Assembly (NCBI GenBank): GCA_963738545.1
Contig: CAVTXA010000009.1
Coordinates: 806,001-870,000, forward strand
Source of the DNA: Bog-756 sp963738545
Lineage (GTDB): Bacteria; Actinomycetota; Acidimicrobiia; Acidimicrobiales; RAAP-2
Direction of reading: 5' to 3'
DNA: 64,000 bases
This document shows, one piece after another, positions 1 to 8,890 of this stretch (position 1 is the first letter of the stretch; every line of letters begins with the position of its first letter). The notes beneath the pieces were generated by a model, which was not told the origin of the DNA, ran no database searches, and saw nothing but the letters and a program-made list of their open reading frames with translations. The position numbers were made by a program, and so were the translations under genes.

Positions 1-51
1 GACTGCCACCAACCCGATCATGGTGACCAGGAGCCGGCGGCGGAGCCTCAC
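1..51 (-). CDS. Sensor histidine kinase, N-terminal fragment cut by the window edge
   Basis: Only the first 17 codons lie in the window. A GTG start at 51 overlaps the stop of the upstream response regulator (GTGA), the usual coupled arrangement of a two-component operon. The visible peptide reads VRLRRRLLVTMIGLVAV: a short basic stretch followed by the beginning of a hydrophobic segment, as in the N-terminal signal anchor of a membrane histidine kinase. No catalytic motif is visible, so the kinase assignment rests on position and on the basic-then-hydrophobic start. Confidence 0.6.
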   Translation of the reverse strand, partial: MRLRRRLLVTMIGLVAV

Positions 52-740
52 GGCCGGGGCTCTCGCAGGCTGTAGCCGACCCGCCGGATGGTGTGGATCA
101 GCGGGGGGTCGTAGCAGTCGACCTTCTTGCGGAGGTAGGAGATGTAGATCTCCACGATGTTCGAGTCCCCGACGAACCCCTCGTCCCACACCGCATCGAG
201 GATCTGGGACTTCGACAGCACCTGGCGGGCGTTGCGCAGCAGGAAGTGGAGGAGCTTGAACTCGGTGGCGGTCAGGTCGATGACCTGGTCGCCCCGCCAC
301 ACCTCGTGGGTCCCCACGTCGACGACCAGATCGCTGAACTGCAGTCGGCCACCGTCGGGAAAGTCCTCAGGACCGGTCCGACGCAGGACGGCGCGTATCC
401 GGGCCACCAGCTCATCGATGCTGAACGGCTTGGTCACGTAGTCGTCGCCCCGGGCCAGGCCGGCCAGTTTGTCCACAGTGGCATCCCGTGCCGTGAGGAA
501 CAGGACCGGGGTCTCGATGTGTTCGGACCGGAGCCGGTTGCACACCTCGAACCCGTCGATGTCCGGCAGCATGACGTCCAGCACGATCAGGTCGCAGTGC
601 CCGGCCCGGGCCTTCTCGAGGCCGTCGAAGCCGGTCGACGCCTCCTCGGTGGCGAAGCCCTCGAAGCGGAGGGCCGCCGTGACCACGTCGGTGATGTAGG
701 GCTCGTCGTCCACCACCAGGACACGGCCGGGCTCGGTCAC
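48..740 (-). CDS. OmpR/PhoB-family response regulator
   Basis: A 230-residue two-component regulator that is phosphorylated by a partner kinase and binds DNA. The receiver domain (about 5-120) has the acidic pair Asp11/Asp12, phospho-acceptor Asp55 (in LIVLDVMLPD), Thr83 and Lys104 (YVTKPF). The winged-helix output domain (about 130-228) ends with the typical YLRKKVD...IHTIRRVGYSL pattern. The GTG start at 740 overlaps the stop of the upstream glycosyltransferase, and its own stop overlaps the kinase start. The loop before the conserved lysine reads GLARGDDYV, one residue shorter than the common GLxxGADDYV or GLxxGGDDYV form. The target genes cannot be told from sequence. Confidence 0.93.
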   Translation of the reverse strand: MTEPGRVLVVDDEPYITDVVTAALRFEGFATEEASTGFDGLEKARAGHCDLIVLDVMLPDIDGFEVCNRLRSEHIETPVLFLTARDATVDKLAGLARGDDYVTKPFSIDELVARIRAVLRRTGPEDFPDGGRLQFSDLVVDVGTHEVWRGDQVIDLTATEFKLLHFLLRNARQVLSKSQILDAVWDEGFVGDSNIVEIYISYLRKKVDCYDPPLIHTIRRVGYSLREPRP

Positions 741-1495
741 GGCAACGGGGTGGCGTCCCGGGCCACCACCGGTCGCCCCCGCAGGCCCTCGACCAGTCGC
801 AGCAGTCCCCACCAGCTCACCAGGCCGAGGGCCTCGACCACGATGATCATGGACATCTTCGACTCGCCGTCCACCCGGTCGATGAACCGGATGGGCACCT
901 CCACCACCGAGGCTCCGGCCCGCTTGGCCTGGTAGGTCATCTCGATCTGGAACCCGTAGCCGTCGGCCCGGATCCGGTCGAGGTCGATGCGACGGAGCAC
1001 GGAAGCCGCGTAGGCCCGGAAGCCCGACGTGGCGTCGGCCACCCCGAGCCCGAGGAGTGCCGACGCATAGACGTTGCCACCCCTCGACAGTAGACGACGG
1101 TGCCAGGCCCAGTTGGGGATGACCCCTCCGGGAACGTAGCGGGAACCCACCGCCAGCTCGCACCCACCGGACAGGGCCCCCACCAGGTCGGGCAGGGCGG
1201 CGGGGTCGTGGGAGAGGTCGGCGTCCATCTCCACGCAGGCCTCGAACCCCCGGTCGAGTCCCCACCGGAAGCCGGCCCGGTAGGCGCTGCCCAGACCGGA
1301 CTTTCCTCGGCGCCGCATGATCTCGACGTTGCCCAGCTCCTTGCCCAGGACCTCGGCCGCATCGGCGGTGCCGTCGGGACTCCCGTCGTCGACCACCAGC
1401 ACGGTGGCGTCGGGCAGGGCCGTGCGGATCCGTCGGAGCACCCGGTCGATGTTCTCCACCTCGTTATAGGTGGGAAGCACCACCAGTACGTCCAT
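737..1495 (-). CDS. Polyprenyl-phosphate mannosyltransferase-like GT2 glycosyltransferase
   Basis: A 252-residue family 2 glycosyltransferase resembling dolichol-phosphate mannose synthase and the catalytic domain of actinobacterial Ppm1, which loads mannose from GDP-mannose onto a polyprenyl phosphate at the membrane for envelope glycans. Visible motifs are LPTYNEVENI near the start, VVDDGSPDGT (about 35-43) and the metal-binding DAD at 91-93 in EMDADLSHDP. It is a single soluble catalytic domain, with no N-acyltransferase or C-terminal membrane domain. It is the first gene of an operon with the response regulator and kinase, overlapping the regulator by four bases. The sugar is inferred from family resemblance. 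Confidence 0.85.
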   Translation of the reverse strand: MDVLVVLPTYNEVENIDRVLRRIRTALPDATVLVVDDGSPDGTADAAEVLGKELGNVEIMRRRGKSGLGSAYRAGFRWGLDRGFEACVEMDADLSHDPAALPDLVGALSGGCELAVGSRYVPGGVIPNWAWHRRLLSRGGNVYASALLGLGVADATSGFRAYAASVLRRIDLDRIRADGYGFQIEMTYQAKRAGASVVEVPIRFIDRVDGESKMSMIIVVEALGLVSWWGLLRLVEGLRGRPVVARDATPLP

Positions 1496-1551
1496 CGGCC
1501 CAGCTTAGGAGACCCGACCCGGTCCATCGGTGCAGGACGGGGAGCCGCGTC

Positions 1552-2928
1552 TCAGCCGGGGTCCACGACGCCGAGCTCCGCAGGATCGCCGGTGCCCCCT
1601 TCGGGGAGCGCCTGCCCCGTGTCCGGATCGACCGCCCGGGTGCGCTGCCACACCTCACGGGAGATGACCTGGACGGCCCCGGCCACCGGAATGGCCACCA
1701 GGGCCCCGGTCAGACCGCCCAGTGTGGAGCCGAAGACCCCGCCCAGGTTCGCCCCGATCAACACGGCGAGCAGCACCCAGAGCGGGTTCATCCGCACCGT
1801 GCGGCTCATGACCACGGGATAGAGGAAGTGGTTCTCCACCAGCTGGAACCCCACGAAGACGATGGCCATCACCACGCCCGATGTGGGCGAGTGGAGGAAG
1901 GCGATGAGCACGCTCGGGACTCCGGCGATCAGCCCTCCGACCAGGGGGATCATGGCCACGAGGGCCACCCACAGGCCGATGATCAGGGCAAAGGGGACCC
2001 CGAGGATGAGGAGGGTGACGAGGACCACGACGCCGAAGGTGACCGACAGGGCGATGGTTCCGAGCACGTACGAGGTCACCGACCGGGAGACCCGGTGGGC
2101 CACGTCCACCACGGTCTGGCGTCGCTCGGGGCGCATGGTCCCGAGGAGGCCGGCCCGGAGCTTCGGCGCCTCCAGCAGCATGAACAGGCTGAGGAAGCCG
2201 ATCGTGGTGACGGCGAGCACGGTCGAGGCCACGGCTTTGCCGGCGTTGAGGGCCGGCTTGGCCAGGTTGTTGGCCGCCGTCTTGAGCTTGGGTGCGTTCT
2301 TCTGCACCCAGGACAGGAGGTGGAACCGCTGCAGGGTGTGGGCCAGCCAACCGTGGCCCTTCTCGACCTGGTCGACCATGGTGGGCAGGCGGCCGGCCAC
2401 GTGGGTGAGCGAGTTCACCAGCGGATAGCCGAGCAGGCCGAGCAGGCCCACGAACACCAGCAGGGCCACGGCCATCACCACGCCCACGGCCGTGCCCCGT
2501 CGCAGGTGTCGGCGCTGGAGGAAGTTGACGGCGGGATTGAGCACCAGGGCGATGAAGGCGGCGATCAGGATCCACAGGATGACCCCGCGGAGTCGCCCGA
2601 GGAGCCGGTAGAGGACCCAGGTGATGATGACCACCGCATCGATGGTGAGGATGGTGCGGAGCGGGACCCCCTTGGCCGAGGCCGCGGCGAACAGCCGCTC
2701 GCGGCGGGACGCCTCAGGGCCGACCTCCCGGTCCTGGCGCTCGACCGCAGTCTCATTGATCACCGTGGTGGTGCCGCTGTGCGCCGTGGAGTGGGACACC
2801 GACACGGGGTCGTGCGGGACCGCGTCGGCCCCGCCCGACGGCCCGGGACCGGCTCCGTTGGGCGCCCGGCCTGGCCTTCTGGCGGGGTCGTCGATGGGGT
2901 CTCGACCCCGCTGGACCGGCTCCGTCAT
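1552..2928 (-). CDS. AI-2E family (PerM/UPF0118) membrane transporter
   Basis: A 458-residue integral membrane protein of the PerM/AI-2E permease family. The first ~75 residues are polar and probably cytoplasmic. Then come hydrophobic segments in the family pattern: helices near 95-145, a long soluble helical region (about 170-225), and a C-terminal membrane bundle with PLVGGLIAGVPSVLIAF and the family-typical VENHFLYPVVMSRTVRMNPLWVLLAV. Family members are proposed exporters of small molecules, or ion antiporters, and the substrate cannot be read from the sequence. It is divergent from the flippase-like gene at 2978, with under 50 bases between them. Confidence 0.9.
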   Translation of the reverse strand: MTEPVQRGRDPIDDPARRPGRAPNGAGPGPSGGADAVPHDPVSVSHSTAHSGTTTVINETAVERQDREVGPEASRRERLFAAASAKGVPLRTILTIDAVVIITWVLYRLLGRLRGVILWILIAAFIALVLNPAVNFLQRRHLRRGTAVGVVMAVALLVFVGLLGLLGYPLVNSLTHVAGRLPTMVDQVEKGHGWLAHTLQRFHLLSWVQKNAPKLKTAANNLAKPALNAGKAVASTVLAVTTIGFLSLFMLLEAPKLRAGLLGTMRPERRQTVVDVAHRVSRSVTSYVLGTIALSVTFGVVVLVTLLILGVPFALIIGLWVALVAMIPLVGGLIAGVPSVLIAFLHSPTSGVVMAIVFVGFQLVENHFLYPVVMSRTVRMNPLWVLLAVLIGANLGGVFGSTLGGLTGALVAIPVAGAVQVISREVWQRTRAVDPDTGQALPEGGTGDPAELGVVDPG

Positions 2929-2977
2929 CCGGCCAGCATGTCAGGTCGCACGGGTCGGGCGTGTCAACATAGTGACG

Positions 2978-4495
2978 ATGGAGGGCGAGCAGGCAGACGT
3001 GACGGCCCGGTCACGCCGGCGGTGGTGGCACCGGGGGCCGTTCGTCCGGCGTGAGGTTCGTCTCAGTGTGGGGACCCTCCTGGTCTTCCTGTTCGTCTTC
3101 TACGTGGCCCTACCCCTGCTGGCCAGCCACCGGGCCGAGGTCAACTCCCTGGCCCACATCAACATCGGCTACCTGGCCCTCGGCGTGCTGCTGGAGATCG
3201 GCGCCCTCGTGGCCTATACCCAGTTGACCCACGCCGTACTCCCCCCCGACGGCCCGCGGCGGGTCCGGCTGTTCCGGATCAACATGTCCACCCTGGCCCT
3301 CAGCCACGTGTCCCCCGGCGGCACCGCTCCGGGTGCGGCCCTCGGCTACCGCCTCCTCACCCAGTCGGGGGTGTCCGGTTCCGACGCCGGCTTCGCCCTC
3401 GGGACCCAGGGCATCGGTTCGGCCGTGGTGCTCAACGTGATGTTCTGGTGCTCCCTGGTCGCCTTCTTGGTCACCCACGGCTTCCATGTCCCGGCCAGCC
3501 ATCACGGCGGCCAGTCCCAGTCGGCGTCGATCCTGGTCATCGTGGCCGCCGGCGTGGGCGTGATCCTGCTCGGCGCCTTCGGCGGGCTGTTCTACCTACT
3601 GACCCGGGGTCAGGAGCGCGCCAGTCGGATCGTGCGTCGGGTTGCCGGCCGGATCCGTTTCCTCGACGCCGACCGGACCACCTCGCTGGTCGAGCGGCTA
3701 GCCGACCGGTTCGCCGCCCTCATGCAGGACCGCTCACTCACCCGCAAGGCCATCGGCTGGGCGGCGGCCAACTGGCTGCTCGATGCGGCCTCGCTCTGGG
3801 TGTTCGTGGCCGCCTTCAGCCACTTCATCTCCCCGGTGGACCTCCTGATGGCCTACGGGCTGGCCAACATCCTGGCCGCCATCCCCATCACGCCCGGTGG
3901 ACTCGGTGTGGTCGAGTTCGTCCTCGTGTCGATGATCACGGGCTTCGGCCCCACGGCGGGCCAGGCCCTCTCCGCGGTGCTGGCCTACCGGGCCGTCAAC
4001 TTCTGGCTACCCATCCCCTTCGGGGGCCTGGCCTACGCCTCACTGGAGTTCGAGCGGCGGCCGAGTTACCGGAGGCTCCACGGGTTCCTCCGCCAACGCG
4101 TGAGCCTGCGCCGCCGCGCCACCGCCACCGTCCCGGCCGGAAGCACGGCGATGACCGGGTCGGGGCCGACGGGGACGTCCTCCGGTGGCGGGGACACGGT
4201 GTCGGAGAGCGGGGCCAGCCGGTCGTTCAGCGCGACCGGGGGAACCACCGCGCGCTCCAGCGCCGCCACCACCGGTCCGGGATCGACAGCCCCGGCGCCT
4301 CCGGTCGCCTCGGTACCTCGGCCGGTGACGATCCCCGTGCCTCCCCGACCGACCGTACCGGCCACGAACGGACGGGGCGGGCTTCGGGAACCGACGCCGG
4401 CACCGTCACCGGGGTCCTTCGTGCCCTCGGGCTCCCGTCAGGCCGAGTCCGCCGGGCGGCCAGGGCCTGCGTTTGGAACTGAGCCTGCAGGCTGA
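2978..4495 (+). CDS. Flippase-like / LPG-synthase-TM-type (UPF0104) membrane protein
   Basis: A 505-residue membrane protein of the lysylphosphatidylglycerol-synthase transmembrane-region (UPF0104, AglD-like flippase) superfamily. The body (about 30-365) has repeated hydrophobic segments and the family signatures SHVSPGGTAPGAALGYRLL and ITPGGLGVVEFVLV. It lacks the C-terminal aminoacyl-transfer domain of MprF, so a lipid transport or flipping role is more likely than lipid aminoacylation. The last ~130 residues are a Thr/Ser/Pro/Gly-rich tail lying antisense to the 3' end of ppk. The ATG at 2978 was chosen because it begins just before the basic region preceding helix 1; a GTG at 2972 is an alternative. 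Confidence 0.82.
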   Translation: MEGEQADVTARSRRRWWHRGPFVRREVRLSVGTLLVFLFVFYVALPLLASHRAEVNSLAHINIGYLALGVLLEIGALVAYTQLTHAVLPPDGPRRVRLFRINMSTLALSHVSPGGTAPGAALGYRLLTQSGVSGSDAGFALGTQGIGSAVVLNVMFWCSLVAFLVTHGFHVPASHHGGQSQSASILVIVAAGVGVILLGAFGGLFYLLTRGQERASRIVRRVAGRIRFLDADRTTSLVERLADRFAALMQDRSLTRKAIGWAAANWLLDAASLWVFVAAFSHFISPVDLLMAYGLANILAAIPITPGGLGVVEFVLVSMITGFGPTAGQALSAVLAYRAVNFWLPIPFGGLAYASLEFERRPSYRRLHGFLRQRVSLRRRATATVPAGSTAMTGSGPTGTSSGGGDTVSESGASRSFSATGGTTARSSAATTGPGSTAPAPPVASVPRPVTIPVPPRPTVPATNGRGGLREPTPAPSPGSFVPSGSRQAESAGRPGPAFGTEPAG

Positions 4496-6656
4496 GTCCC
4501 AGGCTGTGGGGCGGCAGGTCAGGGGCCTTCCGGGTCCAGCACCCGTCGGGTCCGAGCTCCCACGAGGTGGCCTGGTCCAGCAGCGCCCAGTCGAGCAGAC
4601 CGGCCACGCGCCGTTGCAGGGCCGGTTCGGTGATGGGCACCACCACCTCCACCCGGCGGTCGAGGCTGCGCTCCATGAGGTCGGCGGAGCCCACGGCCAC
4701 CCGGACCGGCCTGCCCGCCCGGCCCCCGAAGCAGTACACCCGGGAGTGCTCGAGGTACCGGCCCACGATCGACCGGACCCGGATGCCGTCCGACAGCCCC
4801 GGGACGCCGGGTCGGAGGCAGCACCGTCCCCGCACGATCAGGTCGACGGAGACGCCGGCCTGGGAGGCCCGGTAGAGGGCGTCGATGACGCCGGGGTCGG
4901 TGAGTCCGTTCGTCTTGATGACGATCCTGCCGTCGGCACCGGCCCGGCCCTCGGCCTCGATGGCGTCCATCAAGCCGGACCTCGTGGTCAGGGGGGAGAC
5001 CATGAGCTTGCGGAACCACGGGGGGTCGCCTGAGCCCGACAGCAGGTTGAACAGCTCACCGACGTCGGCCCCGATGGCCGGGTCGGAGGTGAACAGGCCC
5101 AGGTCCTCGTAGGCCCGAGCCGTGTCGGCGTTGTAGTTCCCGGTGCCGATGTGACAGTACCGCCGGACCTCGGCACCCTCCCTCCGGACCACCAGGCAGA
5201 TCTTGGCGTGGGTCTTGAGGGCGGCCAGGCCGTAGATGACCTGGACGCCCGCCTCCTCGAGCACCCGCGCCCAGGCGATGTTGGTCCGCTCGTCGAACCG
5301 GGCCTGCAGTTCGACCACCACGGTCACCTGCTTGCCCGCCCTCGACGCGGTGATCAGCGAGGCCACGATCGGGCTGCTCGGCCCCGTCCGGTAGAGGGTC
5401 TGTTTGATGGCGAGGACGTCGGGATCCTGGGCGGCGGCGGAAACGAAGGCCTCGACCGAGCCGGTGAAGGACTCGTAGGGATGGTGGACGAGGACGTCCC
5501 GGTCGGCCAGGACGGCAAAGACGTCACCGTCCCCGCTGAACGCCGGAGCGACCACGGGGATCCACGGTTCGGCCGACAGGTCGGGACGGTCGAGCTCGGT
5601 GAGCGCGACCAGGCCACTGAGGTCCAGGGGGCCGTCGACCAGGTAGACGCTCTCCTCGGGCACGTCGACTTCGGCGATGAGGATGTCCAACAGGTCGGTG
5701 GAGATCCCCGAGGCGACCTCGAGCCTCACGGCCTGGCCGAACCGCCGACGGTGGAGTTCGAGCTCCACCGCGGCCAGGAGGTTGCCGGTCTCGTACTCGT
5801 CCACGGACAGGTCGATGTTGCGCGACACCCGGAACACCTGGTGCTCCTCGATGGCCATGCCCGGGAAGATGCTCTCGAGGTGGGCCGCCACCACCTGCTC
5901 CACCGGGACGAAGCGTCTGCCGTCGGCCAGGGGCATGAGCCGAGGGAGGACGGGCGGCACCTTCACCTGGGCGATCCGCTCCTCGGCGGTCTGGGGGTCC
6001 ACCACCCGCACCACCAGGTTGAGCGAGAGATCGGCGATCGACGGGAACGGATGGCCCTGGCCCATGGCCAGCGGTGTGAGGATCGGGAAGATCCCCCGGT
6101 CGAACTCCTGCCCGAGCGAGGCGCGGTCGTGGGCGTCGAGCGTGTGCCAGTCGGCCAGGAGGACCCCGGCGGCGGTGAGGGCGGGCCTCACCTGTCGCAG
6201 GAACAGGTCGCTGTGCCGCTCCATCAGGTCGGTGGCACGGGCGGTGATGGCGGCCAGCTGGTCGGACGGGCGCATGCCGTCGGGCGACGGGGTCCGGAGG
6301 CCGGCGGCCACCTGGTCCTCCAGCCCGGCCACCCGCACCTGGAAGAACTCATCGAGACCCTCGGCGAAGATGGTCAGGAAGCGGACCCGCTCGAGCAGGG
6401 GGAAGCGCCGGTCGGCCACCAGGTCGAGCAGCCGTGCGCCGAAGTCGAGCCAGGAGAGCTCGCGGTTGATGAAGCGGCCCGGGTCGGACAGGGTGGGCAG
6501 GGTACCGATACCGCCGGCCCACGGGCGAGGGCCGGCGGGCGGGAGAGGGTCGGCCCCGCGGGGCCGGCGGCGGCGGTCCGGCGCCCCGCTCCGGCGATCG
6601 CCGCCGGTGTCGGCGGGGGACGGGAGGGAGGACAGGGTGGTACCCGGGTCGGTCAC
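4227..6656 (-). CDS. ppk1: Polyphosphate kinase 1
   Basis: An 809-residue enzyme that reversibly transfers the ATP gamma-phosphate to inorganic polyphosphate. The N domain begins with FINRELSWLDFGARLL (about 62-77). The phospholipase-D-like catalytic halves include LKTHAKICLVVRR and RYCHIGTGNYNADTARAYEDLGLF, which holds the phosphorylated histidine, plus the second-domain motif VGSADLMERSLDRRVEVVVPI. Members are usually about 690-740 residues. The excess here is a Pro-rich N-terminal lead of ~55 residues and an Arg/Pro-rich C-terminal tail of ~90. That tail is encoded opposite the tail of the gene ending at 4495, a 269-base convergent overlap. Confidence 0.95.
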   Translation of the reverse strand: MTDPGTTLSSLPSPADTGGDRRSGAPDRRRRPRGADPLPPAGPRPWAGGIGTLPTLSDPGRFINRELSWLDFGARLLDLVADRRFPLLERVRFLTIFAEGLDEFFQVRVAGLEDQVAAGLRTPSPDGMRPSDQLAAITARATDLMERHSDLFLRQVRPALTAAGVLLADWHTLDAHDRASLGQEFDRGIFPILTPLAMGQGHPFPSIADLSLNLVVRVVDPQTAEERIAQVKVPPVLPRLMPLADGRRFVPVEQVVAAHLESIFPGMAIEEHQVFRVSRNIDLSVDEYETGNLLAAVELELHRRRFGQAVRLEVASGISTDLLDILIAEVDVPEESVYLVDGPLDLSGLVALTELDRPDLSAEPWIPVVAPAFSGDGDVFAVLADRDVLVHHPYESFTGSVEAFVSAAAQDPDVLAIKQTLYRTGPSSPIVASLITASRAGKQVTVVVELQARFDERTNIAWARVLEEAGVQVIYGLAALKTHAKICLVVRREGAEVRRYCHIGTGNYNADTARAYEDLGLFTSDPAIGADVGELFNLLSGSGDPPWFRKLMVSPLTTRSGLMDAIEAEGRAGADGRIVIKTNGLTDPGVIDALYRASQAGVSVDLIVRGRCCLRPGVPGLSDGIRVRSIVGRYLEHSRVYCFGGRAGRPVRVAVGSADLMERSLDRRVEVVVPITEPALQRRVAGLLDWALLDQATSWELGPDGCWTRKAPDLPPHSLGLSLQAQFQTQALAARRTRPDGSPRARRTPVTVPASVPEARPVRSWPVRSVGEARGSSPAEVPRRPEAPGLSIPDRWWRRWSARWFPRSR

Positions 6657-6772
6657 ACCCGATCCCCCGGCCGGCCGTGCGCCCGGACGGCGGAGCGACC
6701 GGCCACCGGGACGGCGACCACCCCGGTCCCGGCTCCACCGAAATCCCGCCCGGCGCCGATAGGCTCGCCCGG

Positions 6773-8179
6773 ATGCCGGTGCTGACGTTTCGATCCTCCA
6801 CGACCAAACGTCCCCACCGGGCCTTCAAGGCCCGTCGACGCACCGAGCTCGGCCTGCTGATCGTCGCCGCCGTCATCATCGTCGCCGCCTACACGCTGAT
6901 GATCCTCGGGAACACGTCCAAGGTCCCGACCGACGTGGGCCCCCTCATGGTGGTGATCCTGGCCCTGGGCGCCGTCGCTCATATCGCCAACCGTATCTTC
7001 GCCCCGAGTGCCCACCCGGTGATCCTCCCCATCGCCTTCCTGCTCAACGGGCTGGGCTACGTGATGATCACCCGGATCGATCTGGCCACCCTCCCTCCCC
7101 ACTACGCGCCCCAGCAGGCGGCCTGGACGGCCATCGGCGTGGGCGCCTACGTGCTGACCCTGGTCCTCGTCCGCCGATCCCGCGACCTCGACCGGTACCG
7201 CTATCTCCTCCTGGCCGCCGGTGTCATCCTCCTCCTGCTCCCGCTCGTCCCCCACTTCGGGAGGAACATCAACGGCGCCCGGCTCTGGGTGCAGGTGGGA
7301 TCCATCCGGTTCCAGCCCGTCGAGATCGCCAAGATCCTGCTGTGCATCTTCTTCGCCTCGTACTTCGCCGAGAAGCGCGAGCTGCTGTCCATCCCGACGG
7401 CGAGGCTGGGGAACCGGTTGGTCCTCGATCCGCGACCCCTCGTGCCCATCGCCCTGGCGTGGGTGTTCGCCATCGGCGTCATGAGCCTCGAACACGACAT
7501 CGGGTTCTCGGCCATGCTGTTCACCCTGTTCATCGGCCTGCTGTGGGTGACCACCGGCCGGACGGGCTACCTGGTGCTCGGGGTGGTGCTCTTCGCCGCC
7601 GGGGCCTATTTCGCCGGGCGGTACCTGAGCCAGACCCACATCCGGGTGGAGGACTGGCTCGACCCGTGGAAGCTCGCCAACGGATCGGGCCGGCAGCTGG
7701 TCCAGTCCTGGTACTCGCTCGGGAGCGGCGGCATCGGCGGGTCCGGCCTGGGCCTCGGACAGGGGGCCTTTCTGATCACCTTCTCCAACGCCGACTTCAT
7801 CTTCGCGGTGATCGGCGAGGAGATGGGGCTGTTGGGCTCGACCATGGTGGTGGTGGCCTTCTTGCTCCTCGTCGGGGCCGGCCTGCGGGTGGCCCAGGCC
7901 GCCCGCTCGGAGTTCGCCAAGCTGACGGCGGTCGGCCTGACCATGATCATCGGCTTCCAGGCCTTCTTCATCATCGGCGGTGTGCTCCGGCTGCTCCCGT
8001 TGACCGGTATCACCCTCCCCTTCGTCTCCTACGGCGGGTCGGCCCTCATCGCCAACTACGTCCTCATCGCCCTGCTGATGCGCATCTCCGACGAGGGGGG
8101 CGCCGCAGCCGATGCCGCTGATCAGGACCAGTGGGACAAGTCCGAGGAGCGGCGGGAACGCCTGCTCAGCGGCGGGTAG
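6773..8179 (+). CDS. SEDS peptidoglycan glycosyltransferase, RodA/FtsW family (first copy)
   Basis: A 468-residue polytopic membrane enzyme of the shape-elongation-division-sporulation family, which polymerises lipid II into glycan strands with a class B penicillin-binding protein. About ten hydrophobic segments are visible. Family motifs are NGARLWVQVGSIRFQPVEIAKI, SLEHDIGFSAMLF (the conserved acidic residue region), SNADFIFAVIGEEMGLLG and TGITLPFVSYGGSALIANY. Length and layout match the RodA of M. tuberculosis (Rv0017c, about 469 residues) better than FtsW. No penicillin-binding protein gene lies beside it. The ATG at 6773 precedes a short basic cytoplasmic stretch. It is divergent from ppk1 across a 116-base gap. 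Confidence 0.9.
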   Translation: MPVLTFRSSTTKRPHRAFKARRRTELGLLIVAAVIIVAAYTLMILGNTSKVPTDVGPLMVVILALGAVAHIANRIFAPSAHPVILPIAFLLNGLGYVMITRIDLATLPPHYAPQQAAWTAIGVGAYVLTLVLVRRSRDLDRYRYLLLAAGVILLLLPLVPHFGRNINGARLWVQVGSIRFQPVEIAKILLCIFFASYFAEKRELLSIPTARLGNRLVLDPRPLVPIALAWVFAIGVMSLEHDIGFSAMLFTLFIGLLWVTTGRTGYLVLGVVLFAAGAYFAGRYLSQTHIRVEDWLDPWKLANGSGRQLVQSWYSLGSGGIGGSGLGLGQGAFLITFSNADFIFAVIGEEMGLLGSTMVVVAFLLLVGAGLRVAQAARSEFAKLTAVGLTMIIGFQAFFIIGGVLRLLPLTGITLPFVSYGGSALIANYVLIALLMRISDEGGAAADAADQDQWDKSEERRERLLSGG

Positions 8180-8224
8180 GGACGCCGACGGAGCTCGTCA
8201 TCGGCATCATCCGATCGGGCGGTG

Positions 8225-8890
8225 TCACCCGATCGGTCCCGGAGGGGTCACGTCGCCGTCCATCTCGAACAGGCGGCGGTCGATGAGGATGGGGACGCTG
8301 ACCGGCTGGAGGAGGGCCACGGTGAGACCGTCCGAGGGCCGACAGGAGTGCACCGACCGGCCCGTGCGACCCCGGAGATCAAGCTCGGCGAAGTAGATGG
8401 CGCCCTGGCGGCCGACCAACCGGACGGCCACCACGTCGATGTCGAAGCCCTGGAGCACGTGGCTCATGAGTTCGTGGGTGAGCGGGCGCGGGGTGGGGAT
8501 CCTCCGCATGGCATGGGTCAGGACCACGGCGTCCTGGAAGCCGATCGAAAACGAGAGCTGCCGACGGGGCGACTCCGACTCTCGGAGCACGACGGTGGGG
8601 TGCTGATTGGGCAGGTCCACATTGACGGCGGCAATGAGGGCCATCCGGTAGTCGCCCATGACCGGCGATGACGCCGACCCCGGGACCGGTGTCGCCGACG
8701 GTGGCTCCGGAGCGACGGAGGCCGGCTCCTCGACCGGGCCACCGTCCTCGGACGCGTCGCGGTCGTCCGGGGGACCCTCGGGCGCGACGTCCGCTGCCTC
8801 GGTCCCGGGCTCGGCGTCGTCGCCACCCGGGTCCGGGTCGGTCACGATGACCGGGCCTGGCGGAGGCGCGGGACCGGCGGCCTCGGTCAC
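8225..8890 (-). CDS. DUF151 (bifunctional nuclease-like) domain protein
   Basis: A 221-residue protein. The DUF151 domain occupies the C-terminal ~140 residues, with the pattern HPTVVLRESESPRRQLSFSIG, TRPLTHELM-type RPLTHELMSHVL, and SCRPSDGLTVAL near the end. Plant and bacterial members have been described as bifunctional nucleases, but the role of actinobacterial members is unsettled. The first ~80 residues are a Pro/Asp/Glu-rich, probably disordered leader. The GTG at 8890 overlaps the stop of the upstream SEDS gene (GTGA), which supports that start; an ATG nearer the domain (in VMGDYRM) would remove the leader. Confidence 0.8.
   Translation of the reverse strand: MTEAAGPAPPPGPVIVTDPDPGGDDAEPGTEAADVAPEGPPDDRDASEDGGPVEEPASVAPEPPSATPVPGSASSPVMGDYRMALIAAVNVDLPNQHPTVVLRESESPRRQLSFSIGFQDAVVLTHAMRRIPTPRPLTHELMSHVLQGFDIDVVAVRLVGRQGAIYFAELDLRGRTGRSVHSCRPSDGLTVALLQPVSVPILIDRRLFEMDGDVTPPGPIG

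Noticed and set aside
2978..4495. MprF lysylphosphatidylglycerol synthase
   Set aside because: Only the membrane-domain type is present; the C-terminal transferase domain of MprF is replaced by a low-complexity tail.
5151..6785. 544-codon plus-strand open frame opposite ppk1
   Set aside because: Shadow of ppk1; composition is typical of antisense high-GC reading, with no known motif.
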